The notes under the pieces: generated by a model
What the model saw: only the letters and a program-made list of their open reading frames with translations
Told to the model about the DNA's origin: nothing
The model's database searches: none
Assembly (NCBI RefSeq): GCF_002954715.1
Contig: NZ_MSCP01000002.1
Coordinates: 779,394-843,393, forward strand
DNA: 64,000 nucleotides
Source of the DNA: Aliivibrio sifiae
GTDB taxonomy: Bacteria; Pseudomonadota; Gammaproteobacteria; Enterobacterales; Vibrionaceae
Direction of reading: 5' to 3'
Made by a program: the position numbers and the translations under genes
Shown here: positions 1 to 9,065 of the stretch, piece after piece
How positions within the stretch are numbered: the stretch's first letter is position 1
How the letters are laid out: each line of letters opens with the position of its first letter

Positions 1-300
1 GGCGAAATTATGCAATCAGCAGCAAGAATTGCTCTAGAACACCATGAGCGGTGGGATGGGAAGGGGTATCCTAATCAATTAGTGGCTGATGAAATTTATA
101 TTTTTGCCCGTATTACTGCGATAACAGACGTATTTGATGCTTTGATGAGTAAGCGTTGTTACAAAGAGCCATGGCCTTTGGATAAAGTTATTATCTTGTT
201 TGAAAAAGAATGTGGTAAACAGTTTGATCCTGATTTGTGCCGACTATTTTTAAATAACATTCAGAAGTTTGTCGATATCAGGAAAGACTATCCTGATTAA
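1..300 (+). CDS. HD-GYP domain protein, C-terminal fragment (probable c-di-GMP phosphodiesterase)
   Basis: The reading frame is already open at base 1 and runs to a TAA at 298-300, so this is the 3' end of a gene that starts outside the window. The motif HHERWDGKGYP matches the HHExxDGxGYP signature of HD-GYP domains. The segment ITDVFDALMSKRCYK downstream is also typical of the family. HD-GYP proteins hydrolyse cyclic di-GMP in the cytoplasm and are often fused to a receiver domain; the N-terminal partner cannot be seen here. The gene is followed by an intrinsic terminator shared with the converging gltS. Confidence 0.88.
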   Translation, partial: GEIMQSAARIALEHHERWDGKGYPNQLVADEIYIFARITAITDVFDALMSKRCYKEPWPLDKVIILFEKECGKQFDPDLCRLFLNNIQKFVDIRKDYPD

Positions 301-330
301 TTCTGAATAAGAGAGCTCATTATTTGAACG

Positions 331-367
331 AAAAAAAGCCCGATACAATGATGTATCGGGCTTTTTT
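331..367. terminator. Bidirectional intrinsic terminator between HD-GYP gene and gltS
   Basis: Arms AAGCCCGATAC and GTATCGGGCTT enclose a short loop, with an A run on one side and a T run on the other. It can therefore serve both converging genes. Confidence 0.9.
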
Positions 368-381
368 ACTATTACTTAAAA

Positions 382-1605
382 TTATCCAATAAAACTAATG
401 TACGTTTGTAAGATAATTAAATTTACAATGTCGATGAAAAATGCGCCAACGATTGGAACAACCATAAACGCTTGTGGCGATGGACCAAAGCGAGAAACAA
501 GTGAACCCATGTTCATTACCGCTGTCGGTGTTGCACCTAAACCAAATCCACAGTGCCCACCCGCCATTACCGCTGCATCATAATTTGAACCCATAACTCG
601 GAACGTAACGAAATATGAAAATAACGCTAGCACAACAGTTTGAACTGAAAGAATAACCAGTAATGGGATCGCTAAATCAAAGATATTCCATAGTTTTAAG
701 CTCATTAATGCCATTGCTAAGAATAGGGCAAGTGAAACCGTACCTAAAATATCAACCGTTTCAGTATCAATTTTATGGACTTTAGTTACTTCAGTAATAT
801 TAGTAATGAATACACCGATAAATAATGCATAGACAAAATCAGGAATTTTCAGCCATGAGATATCAAAGGTAGCAACAAAATCACCAAGGTATCCGGCACC
901 AACGACACAAAGTAAAAGAACAAATAATGTTTCGATTACTTTTTTTGCGGTAACTTTATCTTCTTCACGCTCGTTGTAAGTAACAAGTTCAGGGAAGCGG
1001 CTATGTGTATCAACACCAGTACCATACTCTGATTCTAGCTTATGCTTATGAATCAGTTTTTGTGCAATTGGGCTACCAATTAACCCCCCCATAATTAGAC
1101 CAAAGGTCGCTGATGCCATTGCTAGCTCAAGCGTGTTTAAATGATAAGTCTCAGCAAACGTTTGTGACCAAGCTGCGCCAGTCCCATGGCCGCCTGATAA
1201 GGTAATTGAACCTGCAATTAACCCCATTAGAGGATCCAGCCCCATCATACTTGCTAAACTTACCCCAATTCCGTTTTGGATAATGATATAAACAGAAGCA
1301 ACTGCAAGGAAAATGAATACTTTCGTACCACCCTTTATTAATTGCTTATAGTTAGCAGCCAAGCCGACTGTACTAAAGAACATTAGCATGAATGTACTTT
1401 GTAAAGGCAGTGAGAACTGTAAGTTAATCCCTTTGAAATGAAGAGCGGTGATAGCGACCGCGACGATTAATCCACCAACAATAGGCTCTGGGATATTATA
1501 TTTTTTAAATAGCACAACTTTTGAATTGACCAAGTGGCCGAGAAAAAGCACCGCAATGGCAATTAAAAATGATTCAAGTGCGCCAATAGATAGAGTGTTT
1601 GACAT
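382..1605 (-). CDS. gltS: Sodium/glutamate symporter GltS
   Basis: The 407-residue polytopic membrane protein has the length and gene-wide similarity expected of GltS, which imports glutamate with sodium across the inner membrane. It contains the family's two glycine-rich re-entrant-type segments, around SGGHGTGAAW (about residue 137) and AGGHCGFGLGATPTAVMNM (about 350), each followed by hydrophobic helices. The ATG at 1605 is preceded by TAGGAG at good spacing. It is a single-gene unit ending at the shared terminator. No neighbour suggests a dedicated pathway; glutamate uptake as carbon or nitrogen source or for osmotic balance is inferred. Confidence 0.95.
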   Translation of the reverse strand: MSNTLSIGALESFLIAIAVLFLGHLVNSKVVLFKKYNIPEPIVGGLIVAVAITALHFKGINLQFSLPLQSTFMLMFFSTVGLAANYKQLIKGGTKVFIFLAVASVYIIIQNGIGVSLASMMGLDPLMGLIAGSITLSGGHGTGAAWSQTFAETYHLNTLELAMASATFGLIMGGLIGSPIAQKLIHKHKLESEYGTGVDTHSRFPELVTYNEREEDKVTAKKVIETLFVLLLCVVGAGYLGDFVATFDISWLKIPDFVYALFIGVFITNITEVTKVHKIDTETVDILGTVSLALFLAMALMSLKLWNIFDLAIPLLVILSVQTVVLALFSYFVTFRVMGSNYDAAVMAGGHCGFGLGATPTAVMNMGSLVSRFGPSPQAFMVVPIVGAFFIDIVNLIILQTYISFIG

Positions 1606-1824
1606 AGTACTCCTAAGTTGAAATATCGATTCTTAGCTTCGTCTACATTAGTTAGATTTTCGAAAGAAAATGAAGAATAAATGTATTTTAATGCATTATT
1701 CTGAATGATATTGTCTAATTTCAGGGACGGATAGTAGCACTTTTATCAACACTAGTGGGTTAATGTGGAGTAAAATATATAAACGTACTGTTATCGTTGA
1801 TAAATAACGTGAGTTTATCGGTGA

Positions 1825-2805
1825 TTATTCATCGTAAAAAAGTACGATACTGCCACCACGAAGTGCACTACCTACGTTAAATGTGAAGCCAATGCCGACA
1901 TTATCAACCAGAGATATCCATTTTCTAGTATCGATTAACCATGCAATATTGAACTCGTAATAGAAGTCAGTACCAAGAGGTTCGTTTACATCTCCACCGA
2001 GATCAACACGTTTTGCTTTTAAGTATAGAACTTGGGCAAAACGGTTCCAATGGGCCATGTTGTATCTTAATTGTAGACTATTTACAAAACGCCACACTTC
2101 AGGGTTTACGTCTGAACTAAAATCAGCAGAACCTCCAAAACCTTGACCATAAGCGTAATGATAGCTGTTGTTAAAACGCCATTCACCCCAGTCCGTTTCT
2201 TTTTTATATTCAAATGTAAGTTTAGGTTCGATAATGAAAGAGTTACTTGATAAATTGTAGTAGGTACCATCAAGTTTAGGTGCGAAGGATTGACTAAAGT
2301 CCGAATTATATTTATGTGTATTTTTGTAATGCATTAGGTGAAGCGCATTACCAAATGAAATTGTCCAATCTTTATAAAATTCATAGCTTTGAGCGTATTC
2401 AGCGTATAAACCGAATATTTCATCTACATCTGAATCTGGAGAGGTTTTGTCTCGAACTTCAACATCAACATCGGTGTTAACGTAAGATGCACGCACCGTT
2501 ATATCATGAGACCACCGTGAATCAGGATCATCTGTTAATTCAAATGTGTAAGGAAGGGCATATACGGTTAATTGATTACGAAGTTCAACAGAATTCGAGC
2601 TACCAATACTGTCGTTTTCGTTTTCTAAGTAATTATTTGGATTGAAATCTGCGATACCGAATGTGATCATGTTGCTATCAGATAAAACGAGAGAGGTAGC
2701 AAAAGCCTGTTCAACTTGTCTTTCTGGCGTAAGCTTACGAGCGACAGCCTTCTCTACTACGAGGTGTAATAACAATATAATAAGAAGAGATTGTAATCCG
2801 CGCAA
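1825..2805 (-). CDS. Solitary outer-membrane autotransporter-like beta-barrel protein
   Basis: The protein resembles the Vibrio family of solitary autotransporter-type beta-barrels, which have a barrel domain but no passenger. After a hydrophobic leader (MRGLQSLLIILLLHLVVEKA) it consists of alternating amphipathic strands rich in Tyr, Trp and Asn. I place the start at a TTG at 2805 because AAAAGG lies nine bases upstream and translation from there begins directly with a signal peptide. An in-frame ATG at 2838 has no ribosome-binding site and would add 11 residues before the leader. Function is unknown; the location should be the outer membrane. It is monocistronic between gltS and the ABC exporter. 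Confidence 0.75.
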   Translation of the reverse strand: MRGLQSLLIILLLHLVVEKAVARKLTPERQVEQAFATSLVLSDSNMITFGIADFNPNNYLENENDSIGSSNSVELRNQLTVYALPYTFELTDDPDSRWSHDITVRASYVNTDVDVEVRDKTSPDSDVDEIFGLYAEYAQSYEFYKDWTISFGNALHLMHYKNTHKYNSDFSQSFAPKLDGTYYNLSSNSFIIEPKLTFEYKKETDWGEWRFNNSYHYAYGQGFGGSADFSSDVNPEVWRFVNSLQLRYNMAHWNRFAQVLYLKAKRVDLGGDVNEPLGTDFYYEFNIAWLIDTRKWISLVDNVGIGFTFNVGSALRGGSIVLFYDE

Positions 2806-2968
2806 TGTTTCAAGCCTTTTGAATATGTATCCATACAATGTAGTAGAAAATAATAGAATAATCTACAATAAATCAGCTTGTTATCTAGAGTTTTCGCAAA
2901 AATAATACTAAGAAAATGAAAACACAAAAAGAAAAATCTAATTGTGTCTTCATTGATAAGATTGTTAC

Positions 2969-4795
2969 TTATTCGCTAATGAAACCACCAGTTTGATGAT
3001 TCCACAACTGGGCGTAAATACCACCTAGTTGAACTAACTCTTTGTGCGTGCCTTGCTCTACTACTTTACCTTGGTCCATAACCAATAATCTATCCATTGC
3101 AGCAATGGTTGATAGTCTATGGGCGATGGCGATAACGGTTTTTCCTTCCATTAGTTCATCAAGACTGTCTTGAATTGCAGCTTCAACTTCGGAGTCTAAG
3201 GCTGAGGTTGCTTCATCTAAAATTAATAATGGAGCATCTTTGAGTAGAACTCGAGATATAGCAATACGCTGGCGTTGACCACCAGATAGTTTCACACCAC
3301 GTTCGCCAACTTGAGCATCATAACCTTTCTTGCCATTAGAATCGGTTAACGTTTCAATAAACTCATGGGCTTGAGCTTGTTTAGTTGCAATAAATAGATC
3401 TTCATCACTTGCATCAGGTCGACCATATTTGATGTTATCTCTAATTGAACGATGCAATAGGGAAGTATCTTGACTTACCATACCAATTTGGCTGCGTAAT
3501 GAATCTTGAGTTACATCTCTAAGGTCGTGACCATCAATTGTTATAGATCCAGATTCAATATCATGGAAGCGAAGCAATAAATTCACTAATGTTGACTTAC
3601 CAGCGCCAGAACGACCAACTAAACCAATTTTTTCACCTGGTTTAATTTCAAGGTTGAGGTCATTAATGACTCCTTTATTTTCCCCATAATGGAAATTTAC
3701 ATTATCAAATTTAATTGATCCTTTAGTTACTTTTAACTCTGTAGCATCAGGTTTATCGTTAATTGAAATTGGTTTTGAAAGTGTATTGATACCATCAGTA
3801 ACGGTACCTAGATTTTCAAATAATGAACTAATCTCCCACATTATCCAATGAGACATGCCGTTAACACGTAAAGCTAAGCTGATAGCAATGGCAATAGCAC
3901 CAACAGATAACACATTATCTACCCATAACATGATAGACACTGCAGCAACAGAAAAAACCAGTAAGTAGTTAATGATTTCAACGGAAATATTAATACCTGT
4001 CGCCAAGCGCATCTGTTTATGTACTGTACCTAAAAACTCTTCCATGCCTTCTTCCGCGTATTGAGTTTCACGTTTGCTGTGGCTAAATAGTTTTATGGTG
4101 TTAATGTTAGTATAACTATCAACAATCCGACCTGTCATGGTAGAGCGAGCGTCGGCTTGTTTTTCAGATATGGCTTTTAGTTTTGGAACAAAATAGAATT
4201 GAATAGCAACATAAGCGGCTAACCATACCAACATTGGAACCATAAGGCGCCAATCGGCTTTACCAACCATGACAATCATTGAGGTAAAATAAACAGATAC
4301 GTAAACGAGAACATCCAATAACTTCATTACTGTTTCACGAACGGCTAATGACGTTTGCATTACTTTAGTTGCAATTCGTCCAGCAAAGTCATCAGAATAA
4401 AAAGAGACACTTTGTTTTAAAAGGTAGCGATGAGCCTGCCAACGAATAGCCATTGGATAGTTACCCAGTAACGTTTGATGAGTAAGTAAAGAGTGGACCA
4501 TTATCAGTATTGGCATTCCGACAACAACAAGCAACCCTAACCATATTAGGGTTTGTCCTTCTTGTGCAAAAAAGGTTTCTCTATTATGAGTTGATAACCA
4601 ATCGACTAATTGTCCCATGAAACCAAATAACGAGACTTCAACCATCGCAATAACGGCACTAAGTAATGACATGCCAATTAATGGTTTTTCGAAACCTTTA
4701 GTGTAATGACGACAAAATGCATACAACCCTTTTGGTGGTTGTTCTGGCTCTTGTTTTGGAAAAGCAGTAGTAAGCCGCTCAAAGAAATTAAACAT
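2969..4795 (-). CDS. ABC-type exporter, fused permease and ATPase (MsbA/lipid-drug exporter class)
   Basis: The 608-residue half-transporter has six predicted transmembrane helices in its first roughly 340 residues, then a nucleotide-binding domain. Walker A (GRSGAGKST), the ABC signature (LSGGQRQR), Walker B (LLILDEATSALD) and the H-loop (AIAHRLST) are all intact, so it should be active as a homodimer. Members of this class export lipids, drugs or peptides; the substrate cannot be told from sequence. The start has AAGG upstream. It stands alone on its strand, divergent from the COG0523 GTPase. Confidence 0.9.
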   Translation of the reverse strand: MFNFFERLTTAFPKQEPEQPPKGLYAFCRHYTKGFEKPLIGMSLLSAVIAMVEVSLFGFMGQLVDWLSTHNRETFFAQEGQTLIWLGLLVVVGMPILIMVHSLLTHQTLLGNYPMAIRWQAHRYLLKQSVSFYSDDFAGRIATKVMQTSLAVRETVMKLLDVLVYVSVYFTSMIVMVGKADWRLMVPMLVWLAAYVAIQFYFVPKLKAISEKQADARSTMTGRIVDSYTNINTIKLFSHSKRETQYAEEGMEEFLGTVHKQMRLATGINISVEIINYLLVFSVAAVSIMLWVDNVLSVGAIAIAISLALRVNGMSHWIMWEISSLFENLGTVTDGINTLSKPISINDKPDATELKVTKGSIKFDNVNFHYGENKGVINDLNLEIKPGEKIGLVGRSGAGKSTLVNLLLRFHDIESGSITIDGHDLRDVTQDSLRSQIGMVSQDTSLLHRSIRDNIKYGRPDASDEDLFIATKQAQAHEFIETLTDSNGKKGYDAQVGERGVKLSGGQRQRIAISRVLLKDAPLLILDEATSALDSEVEAAIQDSLDELMEGKTVIAIAHRLSTIAAMDRLLVMDQGKVVEQGTHKELVQLGGIYAQLWNHQTGGFISE

Positions 4796-5010
4796 ACGCT
4801 AAGCCTTTTAATTATTATGTTGTTTCAAATGATTTATAAATAGTGTTGAAGAGAAGTGAGTGAGTATCTCTACATGCTGTTAACATAACTCAAAAGCCAG
4901 ATTTATGTAATTTATTTTCTACATTAATCAATAAGTTTTCCTAAATAATTGGCGTGATGAGACGCAGTAGAGGTATCATAAAAAGGATTTTATTAATTGC
5001 GAGCATTGTT

Positions 5011-5982
5011 ATGAAAAAAATACCAACCAATATCATCACTGGTTTTCTCGGTGTAGGGAAGACAACGACTATTTTACAGCTACTAAAAAATAAGCCAGAA
5101 GGTGAGTCTTGGGCTGTTTTAGTGAATGAATTTGGTGAAGTCGGTATCGATGGCGCATTTTTAACAGAAAGCGGAGCAATGGTAAAAGAAGTTCCAGGTG
5201 GTTGTATGTGTTGTACTGCTGGCTTGCCTATGTCTGTTGGTATTAATGCATTATTACGTCAGAAACCAGACCGCTTGATTATTGAACCAACAGGATTAGG
5301 TCATCCCAAGAAAATCATTGCGATTATTCAATCTGAGCATTATGAAAAATACATTGATTTAAAATCAACCATTGGTCTTGTTGATCCCCGTAATTTATCC
5401 AACGAAAAGTACACAAGTAATCAGAATTTTAATGACCAGTTAAGTATCTCTGATGTTGTGGTTGCGACTAAGATGGATATTGCGTCAGATTATGATGAAT
5501 GTTTATTCTCTTCATGGGCAAAATCTCTACCACATAAACCTAAATTTACCACTATTAATCATGGTGAGTTGCCTTTACATTGGCTAGATGAGAATCGTAC
5601 AGTTGAAATAACCATTGAAGAGCATCACCACCATCATGCAGAACAAGAAATTGTTGAAATGGTATTAGAGCCGGGACAAAAGTTCTGTCGTAAAGAAAAC
5701 AAAGGGCAGGGTTATGTTAGCTGTGGGTGGTTCTTTGGGGCAGAGTCGGTATTTGATTTTGATGAGTTATTTTCAATGTTATCAGCACTTACTGCTGAGC
5801 GAGTTAAAGCGGTGATGAACACAAATAAAGGCTTTTATGCATTTAATGTGGCTAATGGGATTGTTTCAGTTAATTTACTCAGTATTGATGGCATGGAATC
5901 AAAATTAGAAGTGATAGATACTCAGTTATTACCTTGGGATCAGTTAGAATGTGTATTATTAAGTTTACTTATTGAAGAATAA
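5011..5982 (+). CDS. COG0523 (CobW/ZigA-type) metallochaperone GTPase
   Basis: This is a G3E-family GTPase of the CobW/COG0523 group. The P-loop GFLGVGKTT lies at residues 11-19, the metal-binding motif GGCMCC (CxCC) around residues 63-68, and a histidine cluster (EEHHHHH) near residue 207 separates the GTPase domain from a CobW_C-like domain. These features point to handling of zinc or another divalent metal. I choose the ATG at 5011 because the P-loop normally follows the start closely; an upstream in-frame ATG at 4954 would add 19 residues. Neither start has a strong ribosome-binding site. No Zur-like operator was recognised. Confidence 0.85.
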   Translation: MKKIPTNIITGFLGVGKTTTILQLLKNKPEGESWAVLVNEFGEVGIDGAFLTESGAMVKEVPGGCMCCTAGLPMSVGINALLRQKPDRLIIEPTGLGHPKKIIAIIQSEHYEKYIDLKSTIGLVDPRNLSNEKYTSNQNFNDQLSISDVVVATKMDIASDYDECLFSSWAKSLPHKPKFTTINHGELPLHWLDENRTVEITIEEHHHHHAEQEIVEMVLEPGQKFCRKENKGQGYVSCGWFFGAESVFDFDELFSMLSALTAERVKAVMNTNKGFYAFNVANGIVSVNLLSIDGMESKLEVIDTQLLPWDQLECVLLSLLIEE

Positions 5983-6005
5983 TAAACTCAGTAAGTAAGA
6001 ATGAA

Positions 6006-6042
6006 AAAGAGAGGCTAACTTAAGGTTGGCCTCTCTTTTTGT
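6006..6042. terminator. Bidirectional intrinsic terminator between COG0523 gene and ylqF
   Basis: Arms AGAGAGGCTAAC and GTTGGCCTCTCT (one wobble pair) are flanked by A and T runs between two converging genes. Confidence 0.88.
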
Positions 6043-6060
6043 TTGTGTGTTAAAAAAGAA

Positions 6061-6996
6061 TTAACGTTTGTTTTTTAAGTAACGCTTACGACGTTCTTCT
6101 TTTTTCTTAATTTGTTGCTCAACTTTAAGCGCGGCTGCAATTTCAACAGCTTCAAGTTCTGCTGGGATCATTTCTGGAAGTTCCAGAGTTAATTGACCTA
6201 ATGTGCCAGAGCGAAGTTCATGAAGAAGAATTTCAGATGCTTTATAGATATTGATTCGTCCACCAGCTTGTAAACAACCACGGCTACGACCAATCGCTTC
6301 CATTAATTCTAAATCGTTATTTGGTAATTCATCCAAGTTATAACGTTCTTTTAAACGTTCTGGGTACTGTTTTGCTAAATACTCAACAGTATAGAAAGCC
6401 ACTTCATCGTAATCCATCGCGGTATCTTTTACAGCCCCAGTCGCTGCAAGGCGGAAACCACTGTGTGGGTTCTCAACTTTAGGCCATAAAATTCCAGGAG
6501 TATCAGAAAGAACAACCCCATTTTGCAAATTAATACGTTGTTGACGACGAGTTACCGCAGGTTGGTTACCAGTTACCGCAATCATACGCCCTGCTAACGT
6601 ATTAATGATGGTTGATTTACCCACATTTGGAATGCCCATAATCATGGTGCGAACGTTTTTTCCCATCGCTTCACGGTGAGGAACCAGTTTACGACATCTT
6701 TCCATAATTTTATGGATTTCATCCGGATTACTGGTTGTCACGGCCATTGCTGTGACGCCTTGTTCTTTTTCCAGATGTTCAATCCAAAGTTTAGTCACTT
6801 CAGGATCGGCTAAATCACGCTTGTTCAAAACTTTAATACAAGGCTTGTCTTGACGTAGAGAGGCAATCATCGGATTCTCACTACTGAAAGGGATACGAGC
6901 ATCAAGTACTTCGATGATCACATCCATTTTAGGGATCACTTCAGCGATCTCTTTTTGAGCTTTATGCATGTGACCAGGGAACCATTGGATGGACAT
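6061..6996 (-). CDS. ylqF: Ribosome biogenesis GTPase YlqF/RbgA
   Basis: The 311-residue protein has the circularly permuted GTPase motif order of the YlqF family: G4 NKRD at 58-61, then G1 GIPNVGKST at 121-129, then G3 DTPG at 165-168. It begins with the characteristic WFPGHMHKA segment and ends with a basic tail. In Bacillus RbgA acts in late 50S subunit assembly; an equivalent role here is inferred. AAGGA precedes the ATG. The gene is monocistronic and converges on the COG0523 gene. Confidence 0.93.
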   Translation of the reverse strand: MSIQWFPGHMHKAQKEIAEVIPKMDVIIEVLDARIPFSSENPMIASLRQDKPCIKVLNKRDLADPEVTKLWIEHLEKEQGVTAMAVTTSNPDEIHKIMERCRKLVPHREAMGKNVRTMIMGIPNVGKSTIINTLAGRMIAVTGNQPAVTRRQQRINLQNGVVLSDTPGILWPKVENPHSGFRLAATGAVKDTAMDYDEVAFYTVEYLAKQYPERLKERYNLDELPNNDLELMEAIGRSRGCLQAGGRINIYKASEILLHELRSGTLGQLTLELPEMIPAELEAVEIAAALKVEQQIKKKEERRKRYLKNKR

Positions 6997-7060
6997 AGCG
7001 TGAATCCTTTAAAAATCAAAAACGCTATTTTAACGGCAAAGTCAAAAGAGTAAAGGGAAG

Positions 7061-7861
7061 TTACGCAGCTTGGTGATTTTGTTGATGTAATGGCAAAGGT
7101 TTACCTAATAAAAAGCCTTGAAAATAATCAATACCAAGTAATTTCATATCTTCATACTGTTTAGTGGTTTCAACACCTTCAATAACAATTAATGCTTTTT
7201 GATTTCTCGCTAAGGTGATGGCCGACTGAATAGGCTCAGTATTGCCATTTTCATATTTCAATAGTAAGGAACGGTCAATTTTTAAGATATTTGGTTTTAA
7301 TAAAGAAACACGATCTTCAGAAGAAGCTTCTGAGCCGAAGTCATCTATGGCTATATTAAAACCGTGTGATTTAATGTCCTCTATGGCACCTAATAATTTA
7401 GCTTTATCTTGATAATGAAACTCAAGAAGCTCTAGAGTTACACATTGAGGAAATAAACCAAGCTCTTTAATGCGAGATTCCAGTAATGATGTATTTAGGT
7501 TTGGTATTTTATTTGTATGAAAGTGAACCGCAGATTCAGGTAAAATATTTAGGAATAGTTGAATATTTCTTTGTGAGAAAAGAGAGAAATTTCGGATATG
7601 GATAACACGGCTTAGTCGCTCAATATTCAGAATTTGTTCAATGGTTCTTGTGGTGTCTTTAAAGAATAAATCCGGTCGAATAGGTAACATATTATGGTCA
7701 AAAATTCGTAGTAATGCTTCATAGCCAATAATGGCTTGTTGAATATTAAAGATAGGTTGAAAAACACTCTGTAATAAATAACCATCATATTTTGAATAAT
7801 ACGAGCCATCCTCACCTAAAAATAAATAGGCTTGAAATTGCTCTTGAGTGACTAGTAGCAT
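7061..7861 (-). CDS. EAL-domain cyclic-di-GMP phosphodiesterase
   Basis: This is a stand-alone EAL domain of 266 residues with no membrane helix, receiver or GGDEF domain. The catalytic set looks complete: E48 in EALLR, N105 in NILP, the LELLE segment at 143-147, D173/D174 in DDFGS, K194 in KIDRS, E228 in EGVET and Q248 in FQGFLLGKP. It is therefore likely an active phosphodiesterase degrading c-di-GMP. The start has GGAG upstream. A perfect 13-base palindrome at 7940-7952 lies in its upstream region and may be an operator. Confidence 0.92.
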   Translation of the reverse strand: MLLVTQEQFQAYLFLGEDGSYYSKYDGYLLQSVFQPIFNIQQAIIGYEALLRIFDHNMLPIRPDLFFKDTTRTIEQILNIERLSRVIHIRNFSLFSQRNIQLFLNILPESAVHFHTNKIPNLNTSLLESRIKELGLFPQCVTLELLEFHYQDKAKLLGAIEDIKSHGFNIAIDDFGSEASSEDRVSLLKPNILKIDRSLLLKYENGNTEPIQSAITLARNQKALIVIEGVETTKQYEDMKLLGIDYFQGFLLGKPLPLHQQNHQAA

Positions 7862-7939
7862 GCTTTACTCCATTAAATAGCATGTTCTATTGATAACCGA
7901 ATCAGTAGTTTTTATCAAATTAAGGAAAATCGTTATACG

Positions 7940-7952
7940 ACGTGAATCACGT
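7940..7952. promoter_or_regulatory. 13-base palindrome upstream of the EAL gene (possible operator)
   Basis: The sequence ACGTGAATCACGT has two perfect six-base arms around one central base. It lies 79 bases upstream of the EAL gene start, in the intergenic region. A regulatory role is inference only. Confidence 0.35.
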
Positions 7953-7956
7953 TTGA

Positions 7957-7991
7957 GTTGTACTTATCCATACAGAAAAGATAAGTACAAC
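7957..7991. repeat. Perfect 12-base inverted repeat downstream of DUF2797 gene
   Basis: Arms GTTGTACTTATC (7957-7968) and GATAAGTACAAC (7980-7991) enclose an 11-base loop, 17 bases after the DUF2797 stop codon. No T tract follows on either strand, so it is not a standard intrinsic terminator. Confidence 0.75.
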
Positions 7992-8007
7992 CTTAAATGG
8001 TTAAAGG

Positions 8008-8835
8008 TTACGCTGTCACGGTTATTTCGTAAGAACCGAACTTACGAATATTGATAACACCCGTATCAAACAGAAGGTATTGACCTTTAATGCCATTTAA
8101 TACGCCAGTTACTTCCGGATTTTTATCAAAGTTATGGCTGACTATTTTGACGGGAAATTCGTTTACAGGAAAAGCAATATCTAGAATATTCTCATCCAGT
8201 AGCTCAACAGAATCATCACCGTACTCAGCTTGAATTTTAGTTATCGTATCTGCGACTTGAGGTAATAATTCTAATGCCGCTTCTTTTAAAGCAAGTGGCT
8301 CATTATTACCCTTTAGAAGGGTGCGCCAATTGGTTTTATCTGCAATTAGCTTAGCTAATTCAATTTCAACTAAACCTGAAATTAGGCGATTTTTCACTTT
8401 AGCAATAGGTAAACCTTGTGTTGCCCCTTGGTCAATCCAGCGAGTAGGGATTTGGGTGTAACGCGTAATACCTACTTTTATACTTGATGTATTTGATAGA
8501 TAAACATAATGGTCTACAAAACAGTTTTCTTCACCCCATTGAGGTTCTCGGCAAGTTCCTTCAGCAAAGTGACAGGTTTCTGGCTTCATAATACACATGT
8601 CGCAACTTGCTAATTTTTTCATACAAACAAAGCAGTGACCTTGTGAGTAACTTTTCTTTGTTTTTTTACCGCAAGAACAACAAAAGATGTTACCGGTATG
8701 GGTTAATGTGAGTGTTTTTCCAATTAAGGCGTTAAGTTCAACTTCTTCGTTACCAACAGGTAAGCGATATTGCACAGCACCGTCGAGTAATGAGGCGCGC
8801 ATTTTTGCTAATGTTCCAGTAATTTGAATGCTCAT
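8008..8835 (-). CDS. DUF2797 family zinc-ribbon protein
   Basis: The 275-residue cytoplasmic protein matches the DUF2797 family. A cysteine-rich stretch at about residues 50-110 holds CSC, CFVC, CDMC and further Cys/His residues, suggesting two or more bound zinc ions. The following segment (YVYLSNTSSIKVGITR) resembles the GIY-YIG nuclease core, so a nucleic-acid role is possible, but this is inference. The function is unknown. The gene sits between the EAL gene (same strand) and the divergent DEAD-box helicase. No strong ribosome-binding site was seen before the ATG. Confidence 0.8.
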   Translation of the reverse strand: MSIQITGTLAKMRASLLDGAVQYRLPVGNEEVELNALIGKTLTLTHTGNIFCCSCGKKTKKSYSQGHCFVCMKKLASCDMCIMKPETCHFAEGTCREPQWGEENCFVDHYVYLSNTSSIKVGITRYTQIPTRWIDQGATQGLPIAKVKNRLISGLVEIELAKLIADKTNWRTLLKGNNEPLALKEAALELLPQVADTITKIQAEYGDDSVELLDENILDIAFPVNEFPVKIVSHNFDKNPEVTGVLNGIKGQYLLFDTGVINIRKFGSYEITVTA

Positions 8836-8994
8836 AAACTTTTCTACTTTCTTGTTATTAGGTTAGGATCTTTATAATTAAGTTAATGTTTTTATGTGTT
8901 AAGGCTTTTATCTGTTTCGATATATTGTAGCAAAGCAAGAGGAGAGTATAACAGTTCAAATGAAGATTTATGTGCAAGGATAAACGACACTTAT

Positions 8995-9002
8995 GCTATA
9001 CT
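8995..9002 (+). promoter_or_regulatory. Candidate extended -10 promoter element for the DEAD-box helicase gene
   Basis: TGCTATACT includes an extended -10 (TGnTATACT) about 63 bases before the proposed TTG start. The -35 region is weak. Confidence 0.4.
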
Positions 9003-9065
9003 CCGCCGCATTAGACCAGAATGACTGGTTATCCATCAATAATACTCGAAATTGGAGTGCAGCTT

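Noticed and set aside
1793..1825. Imperfect hairpin at the end of the barrel-protein gene
   Set aside because: It pairs only with three wobble pairs on the plus strand and mismatches on the gene's own strand, so it is not its terminator.
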